NCBI GenBank assembly: GCA_963383645.1
Contig: OY726558.1
Span: forward strand, 186,117,634-186,181,633
Direction: 5' to 3'
DNA length: 64,000 nucleotides
DNA from: Muscardinus avellanarius
Lineage: Eukaryota > Chordata > Mammalia > Rodentia > Gliridae
In this document: positions 26,801 through 37,842 of the stretch, piece by piece
Layout of the letters: every line of letters starts with the position of its first letter
Numbering within the stretch: the first letter of the stretch is position 1
The notes under the pieces: model-generated
The model's database searches: none
What the model saw: only the letters and a program-made list of their open reading frames with translations
What the model was told of the DNA's origin: nothing
Made by a program: the position numbers and the translations under genes

Positions 26801-29476
26801 CATGTGCTTCCACACATGTTCAGTTAATTCCTCTAATTTGAAGAAAAGGTCAGAGAGGGATTTCAGTCAGATTGTAAAATGTACTTTTTTTCTAGAATCA
26901 AAAAAGAATTTGCCTTTACTTCACCAGCTCATTTGTTTGAGGATTAACAGCTTCCCGGAGAACAGTTTAGACTTTGAACCAAACATAAACTAGAAGAGGG
27001 AAACTTTGAAGTCTTTGAAGTATCTGCAGCCACGGCCCAGGAAGAGACTGCTCCATTCTAACTGTGGAAAGCCTATGGCTTTCCTAAATCTAGCCCTGCC
27101 TTCTAGGTTGCTCTCCTTTAAATTAACTTTTGTCAAAGGACTTCCCAGCCCATCTCCCCACCCAAGCACAAACCTGAAGTCACGGGGGGAAACCCACCTA
27201 ATAATGTATCTCTAACAGAATAATAATGGAGCCACACAAAAAAATCATAAATGCTGCAGTTGGCGATCTGTGGCTGCGTCCCATTGGGCCCCAGCAGGCC
27301 CAGCCAGTGCTGCGTGGTGATCACATAGTCGGGGTGAACCGTCTTCTTTGCCAGGTCCAAGGCGCCCAAAAACTGCTCCCGCTCCTGAGGGGTCAAGGCA
27401 TGGATGTTCTGCCGGACAACCTGAGGTTTCCTCTGGTCACAGTTGGGGCCCGTCCAGCCAAACTTGCAGTCTCCACAGTTATAGCCAGTGAAGTTTCCTA
27501 GTATATAAAAAGGGAAAGATGAAAGAAGCGTGTTATATAGAGTTATGGCTTAGATAACAGGATGTGCCCCTGGAACAGCTCAAGTGTTGGCAATACAGAA
27601 ATGTTCAGGGCGTTGACCTCATCAGTGGATAAATCCATTGATGGGTTAATCATTTGAATGGGTTTGCTGGCTGGTAATGATAGGCAGGTAGGGTGTGGCT
27701 GGAGGAATTAGGCCGCTGAAGGTATGGACTTGGGGACAATATCTGTCTCTCTTCTCATTTCCTCTCCTCCTTTCTCCCTCTCCTTCTCCTTCTTCTTGTT
27801 CTTCTCTTCTTCTCTCCTGTTCCCTTCGTTCCCCTGCCATCGCCTCTCCTCCTCCTCCTTCTTCTTCTTCCTCCTCTCTCTCATCTCTCTCTTCTCTTTT
27901 TCCTTCTCTCTCTCCTTTCCTCTTCTCTTCCTTTTCTCTCTTCTCTTCCTTCTCTCTCTCCTTTCCTCTTATCTCCTCTCCTCTTCCTTTTCTCTCTCTC
28001 TTCTGTCCTCTCCTCTTCTCTGTCCTCTCCTGGTCTCTCTCTCTCTCCTTCTCTTCCTCTCTGCTCTCTCCCTCTCTCTTTCTGCTCTCTCCCCTTCTCT
28101 CTCTGCTTCTCCCCCTCTCTCCCTCCCTCCTTCCCTCTCTCTCTTCCTCTCCCTCCCTCCCTCCCTCTCTCTCTCTGCTCTCTCCCTTTCCATGAGCCAA
28201 GCAGCTCTCCTCCACCATGCCCTGCCACCATTATGTTTCTTCCTTGGAGCCAGCCAGCCCTGGACTGACCTCTGAAATCATGAGCCAAAATAAACTTTTC
28301 CTCCTCCAAGCTGTTCTTGTTAGGTACTTTGGTCATGGCAACATGTAGCTTGGAAGAAATTTATGAATTGGAGTTCTGGGGTAGAATGGAAGAAAACATG
28401 AAAGTGCTGATGAAAGCGAGTCAATTTCCTGACCCACACAGAGGGAAGACCCAGTAGAGAGGCCTCAGGAGAAACTAGCCCTGCTGCTGGCACCCTGGTC
28501 TTGGGCTTTTTCCTCCTCGACGATGAGAAAATAAATCTCTATTGTTAAAGCCGATTTCCTTCCCTTACTCTCAAAATCTAAGCGAACCGAGTACTAGAAA
28601 ATTCCGTCGGGGCCCACTCGGCTGGACCGAGATGGCACCCAGGCTTGTTGCCAGCGTGGATTCAAGATGGCGCCTAGGCTTGCAGCCAAGTCATGAGACT
28701 CACAAGATGGACGTCTCCTTGAGCATGCGCAGTGTGCCATGCTACGTGCCTGCAGAATGATCAGTGACGCAAAGCCTCATGCTACCACCAGCCTGCCTAT
28801 GAGAGAGTCAGAAATGTGCATGCCCTAGCCGTGGGAAGCTTGGGGTTGGTAGGGAATAGAGGGAGGGATTATGATGCTGATATATATTGTGCTTGCTGTA
28901 CGCATTAAAAGGAAGAAGAGACATATTATTGAGACATATTAAGGATCCATTAAAGAAGAATTTATATTTCAGCTGAAGAGGTGTCTGTGTCGTTCTCTAA
29001 GCCCCTGCGGGTCGGAGTCTTAGGGGACAATATTTCCCTAGAAATATTTCCAGCAAAGAAATAGGATAAGAAATATATTCGAGGCTGTTATAGGTAGAAC
29101 TGTCCCCCTTGAAAATGCATATGCTCAAGTCCTAATCCCTAGGACCTCAGCGCAGCTACTTAGTGAGGCTCTCCACAACTTACTGACACCCTGTTTCAAA
29201 ATAAAGAATACAAAAATCGGGCTGAAGATATAGCTCAGAGGTAAAATGCTTCTGGGTTCAATCCCCAGACCCGAAAGAGAAAAAGAAAAAAGGATTAAAA
29301 GGGTGATGTGAAATATTGAACATGGACCAGCTTACTGGCTCTGTCCCCTTCCCTTTCAGTCCTAAGTCTTGCTCCAGGCCGGTTTACTTGCTATTCCTTG
29401 TGCAGGGAACACTTTTACCTTTCTTCTTAAATTCCTCCTTCTCTAAGCTACCTACCCCTCCTCTCAGCTGACAATG

Positions 29477-29523
<47 letters not shown>

Positions 29524-29626
29524 GTTGGTTTGTTTTTTTGCAGTGCTGGGAATTAAATCCTGGGCCTCTTATGCTAGGTAAGTGCTCTACCACTGAGCCA
29601 CAAAACCCCAGCTCCTATACTGCTGT

Positions 29627-29675
<49 letters not shown>

Positions 29676-32600
29676 ACGCGTGTGTGTATGTTTGGTCCTG
29701 GGGATTGAACTCAGGGGTGTTCTACCTTTGAGCTACACCCCCAGTCCTATTATATTTTATTTTTAAATTTTGAAACAGAGTTTCGCTAAGTTGCTCAGGA
29801 CCTTGCTATGTTGCAGAGTCTGACCTTAAACTCGTGATCCTCCTATCTCGGCTGGCTTGGGCCTGCAGGTGTGTTCCACCATGCGCAGCTTACGTATTCA
29901 TTCTTCACTCCATCTATCAAGTTCAGGTGGGCCCACAGCGCCTGTCATTCTACTTCAATCACACCAGCTATTGAGCATCTCTATAGCTGTCTCAGCTCTA
30001 AGTACCTGCAAGGCAGTGGTCTCACTGCTGAAGCTTATGCTTGGCTTTGTACAAAATGAATGTGTGTTGAATGAACAAAGGAGAGGTAAAGTAGGTTGCA
30101 GATAATGTAATAAATATAAATTTTCCCCCTTCTCCTTGTGGATTAGCAAAGAAGGCAGTCCTGTAAATAATTTGGATAAACTATAAGTACCAAGACATAG
30201 GTAAGCAAAAAGTACTATCATCATATAGAGAGACAGTTATGTGGGTCTGAAACTCTAAGTACCAAGACATAGGTAAGCAAAAAGTACTATCATCATAAAA
30301 AGAGGGTTATGTGGATGTTTAAAGAAAATGAGAATTTTTCCAACAGAATGAAAACTGAATGATTAGCCTTTGTACACTGTAAAAACAATAAAAGCATGAC
30401 TTCCCTTTCTATTAACTCAATGAATTTTTTGATGCAGAAGAAAATTTTATTAAAAATATAATAGGTCAGGAAAATTAAATGTAATAATAATTGGTTATTT
30501 GGGCCTCATGCTCCTTTGTTACATACAAAATATTCTACATGCTCTGATATAAGTCAATCATCTGTATATTTCTGTTTCAGCTTCCTATGAGAAGATGAGT
30601 AAAAGGTACTTATAAAGAAAAATTCTATTTCCACACTGAAAGTCATGGTTTTGAATAGTTTGAGCTAAACACAAAATTTATGTGGATGGCTGGACTGAAG
30701 CTATTAAGTAAACAGTCTGTATTTAGCAAGTGTCTATTGAGCAGCTACCGTCAATCCCACAGGCTCTTCGGGGAGCTTCGACCTTTGTGGAACTTGGAAC
30801 CTATTTATTTTCCCTCAGGCTATCATGCCAAAATTTCATATCTGCTTTAAAAACAATTTTGATTAAAACCTACTCTGATAGATTTTTATAGAAATAGAGC
30901 TTTTTTGAGAAGTGACTGAACAAACTTCATCTGAAGAATATTAACTACCCAAATTATAATTCACACTTTCAGCTGTTCCCTGGAGTCAAGTTAGATGATG
31001 GAGGTAACGGTACAGACACTTCTCTGTAATGGGAGAGTCGCTCCTAGATTCAAAAGGCAAAGAAATGTGGGTGACAGTGATGTATCAATGTAGTCCATTG
31101 ACCCCAACAAGTGTACCAGGGTAAGACAGGATACCGACAGCAGAGGACGTGGGGTTGGAGGAACACAGGCTGTATGTGCTTTCTGCTCTGTTTGTTTACA
31201 TCTGAAATTGCTCTAAAAGCCAGGCATGGTAGTGCATGCTAGTAATCCCAGCATTTGGGAGGCTGAGACAGGAGAATCAGGGTTTGAAGACAGCCTCAGC
31301 TACCACTCAGTGAGGCCCTTTGTAGCTCATTGAGACCTTGTTTCAAAATAAAGAATAAAAAAATAGGGCTGGAGGTGTAGCTCAGAGGTAGAATGCCCCT
31401 GGGTTCCATCCAAAGTACCACAAAAAAAAAAAAAATGCTCTAAAAACATATTTTAATGCTAAGAAATAACATAAGCCAGTTGTGGTAGTGCACGCCTACA
31501 AACCCAGGACTTGGGAAGGCTGAGACAGGAGAATGGCGGTTGAGACCAGCCTCATCAACTTAGCAAGGAGACCCTTAGCAACTTGGTGAGACCCTGTTTC
31601 AAAACAAAAATAAAAAAATAAAAGGAGCTGGGGGTGTAGCTCAGAGGTAGAATGTCTCTGGTTTGAATCTCCAGTATCCCCCCCAAAAAATAACACACCT
31701 AAATGTTATAATAATAAATTCAATTTATTTCTATATTTGCATAAAAATTGTTTTTAAGTCTTAGGGTCTCATTGTTAAAACAGGAAATTCATAATTTATG
31801 CCATGAATTTTAAGACTACTGCTTTATCATGATTTCTTTTGGTTAGTAGAAACAAAATTTAATACTATTCATTATTTATTGAACAGATAATTTACTGAAC
31901 CTCTTCTACTTAATGGTCAGTCAAAACTTAAAGATCCCTTCCTAGTAGGAAGGCTGGGGAGCGGGGTGACATGGTAGAGGATATAAGGGAAATCTCTGTA
32001 ATTCTGATCAATTTTACTGTGAACCTGAAACTGTTCTAAAAAGTAAAGCTTTAAAAAATAATAATAACAAAACTCTCAATGAGCCTTCCTCTGGGCTCCC
32101 ATAGCTTTCTCTGCTCTGGTTCAGACAGATGGCCGCCCCTGGTGACCTTGAGATGCACGTCTCAGAGCCTGTCCCACCAGGACAAGAGTTCTATTTCACC
32201 AAGCTCGTATGAAGAACAAGCACATCAATACAGGCACACATTGCATCCGATACAGAGTACACGCTAAGTAGTGGTATCCTTACATGCAGCTTCCTAAGTA
32301 AGTAGTATAGCAAGTATTTGTTTTTATATCTGTCCCGCCTATCACTACACTGTACACACGGTAAGAATTGTATCTGTTTCCCCTCCCCTCCCCATGCACG
32401 AAGGACCCAACATAAATCAGTGCTAAGTACATGTCTGTTGGCCAAATGATGAAGGAAAAAATAGAATAAAAGGCTTTGGGCGTAGGGGATACAAACATAA
32501 AGAGGCGCGGTGCCGTTGGGTAATGGGAAGGAAAGGTGTGTGCGTGGTGAAATACCAGCACGCGTCTAACTGTGGGAAAAGTGAAAATGGGAAGAGGCCC

Positions 32601-34279
32601 AGCTCTGCGGGAAGACAGAGGCAGCATGCTTCATCCTGACTCAGATCAGAGGTGCTTCAGACTTCGGGAGCGACCATTAGCACAAGTCTAATAAGAAAGC
32701 ATGTGTCAGCATTTGAGCTCCCTGTGCCTGGGAAATGTATCACTTAAAAAGTTCCTTTCTAACATGTTTCAGAGGAATCCACCAAAGCTCAGTAGGAAGG
32801 TTCCTTTCTTTTTATCTTTTTTGCTTTTAATGCTTTCATTGGTGCATTGTAGTTTCACATCAAAATGTGGTTCAGAGTGCCAGGGATATACATGCACTTG
32901 GCAAACCCAGCCTAAAGAATGTGTCAAAATGCTGATGACAGCCAGGCGTGGTGGTGCCACGTCTGGGATCTAGGTATTTGGGAGGCTGAGACAGTGCAAG
33001 GGCAGCCTCAGTCATGTAGTGAGACCCTCAGCCACCTAGAAAGACCCTGTTTCAAAACAAAACAAAACAAAATATTCTTCATTTTGAAACAGGGTCTCAC
33101 TGAGTTGCAAAGGGCCTCTCTAAGTAGTAGCTGAGGCTGTCTGTGAACCGCGATCATCCTGTCAGCCTCCCAAATGCTGGAATTGCACCCATGTGCCACC
33201 AAGCCCAGCTACAAAAAAAAAAAAAAATTAAAAGCTGGAATGTAGAAAAAAACAAGTACATAAACAAAGGCATAAATAAATAAAGGAATGAAAAAAGGCT
33301 AACGAAAACAACCGAAAAGTTTAACAACGTGAAAACTTAGCATGCAAAATATTTGTTTATGTAATTTAGATTTTTGGGTAGTATCTTACATCAATTTCAC
33401 ATACGTTATTTTTGTCCTTAATTCACTGGTAGTAAAAGCCAGGCGCGGTGGCACACGCTTGTAATCCCCGCGCTTAGGAGGCTGAGACAGGAGGATCGTG
33501 CAGGTTCGAAGCCAGCCTCAGCTGGCTTAAGAGACCGTTTCCACTTGAAATATAAAATAGGTCTGGGAGTGCAGCCTGGAGGTAGAAGGCCCCTGGGTTC
33601 CATCCTCAGTACCACACACACAAAAAAATTTAATTCATTGGTAGTAAAAAATACACAAGAAATGGGTACAGTTTAGAGAGGATTGCGTTCTCTTACTGGA
33701 AATGGAGAGGGGAGGGGAAATGCATGATACCAATCTATCTACCATTGAGTACGTCCTTAAGCAAGAATTAAATTTAAAGAGTCAGAGTCCTCTACCATCG
33801 GGGCCCGGGATCAAGAGAGTGAGAAGATCTAAACAGCGCACGTTCCTACTTGTACCTCATGAGCTCAGCCTCAGAAAGCTATTAGACTAAATGGGCTTAA
33901 CGACCACTGATTAGTGAATTTACAAGAACCCTAAATAGCCTATTCCTTTTAATTAGAGATTCTATTATTTTAATAACAATACTTTATACTGACACAGGTC
34001 CTTTCATCTACAGAGCTCAAAAAGAATTTACAAGTGTGGTTTCATCATTATCCCCATTGCAGAGATTGGAAAATGGAGGCACCTAGTCACTTGTACAAAC
34101 AAGCAGTTCTCAGCCAACTGTTCCAAAGCTATTTGGTGCCTAAGTTTTCAAAGCCCAAAGACACAGCTGCCACCGGTATGTTCTCATAAATGCCAACTGA
34201 AAAGTAAGCCTTAGAGGTGAATGGCTGGTGCCAAGGTCTCCAGAAATTCAGCTCTTCCTGACAATTATTAAAATTATTG

Positions 34280-34325
<46 letters not shown>

Positions 34326-35690
34326 GATTTATCCCTACAGAGAATAGTGAAATTCTCTATGAGGAATTTGAGCATAGTATTTAGAGGTCTTTTTTTTTTT
34401 TAATCTCAGAGTTTGTTTTCTTTATTAGGCTAAAATTCTTTTACCAGCCTTATGATTGTCAGAATGGGGTATTTAGTTTTCCAATGGATTAACAAAATTC
34501 AAGATCATCAATAGAAGTAATTTATCAGCTGCTTGCTGGAACTTAATCTGCATTTCTTTCTTAAGAATTTTTAGATGATCCCAAGAGAGCTCCAGGGATT
34601 CCATTTGCAAAAGAATCTTGAGGCTGCCGGGGAGGAGGGCCTTTGGGAGGCTTAAGAGGAGGCTCGAATTCCAAAGGCTACCAGCAAACCATGAAAAACC
34701 TGGAGAGCAGGTCACTTTAGGGGAGAAGACAACTGGAGGACACATGTCTTGCTCTAGGACACTTGAACCAGCACAAAATGGTGATTATTGAACTTCCCAG
34801 CTCAGTCTCTAAGGTCTGGTGCCCTAAGACTTAAAGAAAAAGACCATCCAGCCAACATAAGCAAAGCCATCTAATTGTTACAGAGACATAGTGGAATAGT
34901 ATTTTTACCTTTAAAAAATAAAGAAAATCCCAACATTTGCAACGATGTGAATAGACTCAGAAGACATTGTGCTAAGGGAAATAAGTCAGTCACAGGAAGA
35001 CAGATATTTCATGATTATTCCTAAATGAGGCCTCTAGAATAGTCAAATGTTTTGAAGTAGACAACAGAATGGTGGTTACCAGGGAAGGGGGATGGAGAGG
35101 TGGGGAATTGCTCTTAAAGAACAAGTGGCAGTGACACAAATCAAGAATATACCAGAGATCTACTGCACCACACTGCACTTAGAGTTAATAATAAGGTGCT
35201 ATGCACTTAAAAATGTGGAAACAAAGCTGGGCGTGGTGGCGCACACTTGTAATCCCAGCATTTGGGAGGCTGAGACCTGAGGATCACAGTTCGCGAACAG
35301 CCTCAGCTACTTAGTGAGGCCCTCTGCAACTTTGTGAGACCCTGTTTCAAGATAAAGAATAAAAAATAGGGCAGGGGGTATAGCTCAGAGGTCAAATGCC
35401 CCTGGGTTCCATCCCCAGACCCGCAAAAGAAAAAAAAAAAAAAGTGGAAACAAAATAGAGCTTGTATTAAGTATTCTTACAAAGACAAAAAGCAAAGAAA
35501 CTTTTGGAGGTGATGTGTATGCTAATTACTTTGATTGTGGTGCCAGTAACATGAGGACTTATATACAGATATTCAAATATATTATGAATATCTGTATATT
35601 AATTATGTACATGTCATGTATACCAACCAAACCTTACTATAACTGGAAGTTTAAAACAAATAAACTCATAGAGAAAATTGTAAGATATCT

Positions 35691-35729
<39 letters not shown>

Positions 35730-35921
35730 TTTTTGGTGGTACTGGGGTTCCTGGAAGCCCATCTATCTCCGGGCTACACTCCCAGACCTATTTTATTTTT
35801 GGAAACAGGGTCTCCTAAGCCAGCACGGCTGGCTTCGAACCTGCGAGATCCTCCTGTCTCTGCCTCCCAAGCGCGGGGATTACAAGCGTGCGCCACCACG
35901 CCCGGCCTGTAAGGTATCTTT

Positions 35922-35965
<44 letters not shown>

Positions 35966-36172
35966 ACACAGCTAGTGTGGTACACACACCTGTAACCCCA
36001 GTACTTGAGAGGCTGAGACAGGAGGATCACAGGTTGGAGGAGAGCCTTAGCAATATAGGGAGACTCTTAGCAACCTAGCAAGACTGTATTTCAAAACAAC
36101 AAATAAAAAGGGTTGGGAGTGTAGCTCGGAGGTAGAATGCCCCTGGTTGTTTCAATTCCTTTCTCTCTCCCA

Positions 36173-36229
<57 letters not shown>

Positions 36230-36308
36230 TATCCTATATATGTAGGAATATATATATAAATAAACATATATATATTCTATCCTATATATGTAGGAATATA
36301 TATAAATA

Positions 36309-36364
<56 letters not shown>

Positions 36365-36606
36365 TGATTGTCAGAATGGGGTATTTAGTTTTCCAATGGA
36401 TTAACAAAATTCAAGATCATCAATAGAAGTAATATATCAGCTAGTTCCTGGAAGTTAATCTGCATTTCTTCCTTAAAAATTTTTAAATGATCCCAGGGAT
36501 TTCATTTGCAAAAGAATCTTGAGGCTGCCAAAGAGGAGAGCCCCGTGAATATACATATATTTACAAACTTACTATGGAAAGAAAGAGATATAGATACATG
36601 TGCGTG

Positions 36607-36653
<47 letters not shown>

Positions 36654-37766
36654 TCAAAAACTTGCTATGGAAAGAAAGAGTGACAGTCCTGAGTGAGTCT
36701 AGATGAGCCCCAGCCTGAGGGTGGGCTGGCAGCCGTGGCCTTAATGGCTGGAGGTGGAGGCCACGAACCCAAGAAGGCTCTGTCTGTGGCCTACAGTGAT
36801 GTGATGTCCTTGCCACCTGCACGTACAGGACAGCCCTGTTTCTGGCTCCTCGCCTTCTGGAGCAGGGGACTCCTCTGTGTTCTGAAAGTGGGTCACCACG
36901 ATGCAAAGTTCTGTCATTTCTGGAGCAAGTGACAGCAGAGGGAACTAGCAGCTGCCCCTTCTATCCTGATGGTCTCTGTTCTTTCCAACCCCATCTTTTA
37001 AAAATAAATTTGCTAGCCAGGACAAAAAGGTAAAGGAGGTGATGGTAAGAAGAGTTAAAAATTGTATCTGATTTACTAAAATCTTTTGCCTCGGGATTCT
37101 ATAAAATGGTGATTCCCAACCTTTGAAAGTTGGGGCACTTTGTCATCTATTGCCATGAAAATAATTCTCATAGAGTGTTTTAGGGAATTGAACAAAGAAG
37201 TGACTATGTTGGTGTAGTTTTCTGATTTCACCTGTATTATGAAACCTGGCACCCTGTGTTACACTGAAGATTCAGGAGAATCTAGCAGACAATGTTTATA
37301 GAAATGTTCCGGTGGCTTAGAAAACAGACAATATATACTCAATATGCTGTTAAAATTTTTGTCACAATGAGTACCCAGAGAAAAACTCAGACCTAAAAAA
37401 TTCCTTTGGATCACATACTTGAAAATATAATTACAAGAACCGGGGATGTAACTCAGTGGTAGAGTGCTCACCTAGCATGTACAAAGGGCCTGGATTCAAT
37501 ACTCAATGCCAGAGGAAGATATATAAAAATATTACATGTCAATAGAGTTATTACATTAATATGACATCTTAATATACTAATTTATAACATAAATAAAAGT
37601 TATATACGATTACAAAGTGATTCTAAAGCCAAAACTTTATGATTTAAAAAAATCAAATAATTCCTACATCAGTATCAAAGGTCTCACTAGCTTTCCTAGT
37701 GAAATGCCTCTTCAGAACCATACATGGATCCATTCTCAGTATTCTCCTATGTCCCAGCATCATAAG

Positions 37767-37842
<76 letters not shown>

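Noticed and set aside
27646..28336. Long open frames (up to 190 codons) rich in Arg/Glu/Gly on one strand and Ser/Leu/Pro on the other
   Set aside because: They lie in a pure polypurine/polypyrimidine tract, which lacks stops for composition reasons.
35515..36078. 187-residue open frame
   Set aside because: It is made of a TTTA repeat, an antisense SINE and a CA repeat.
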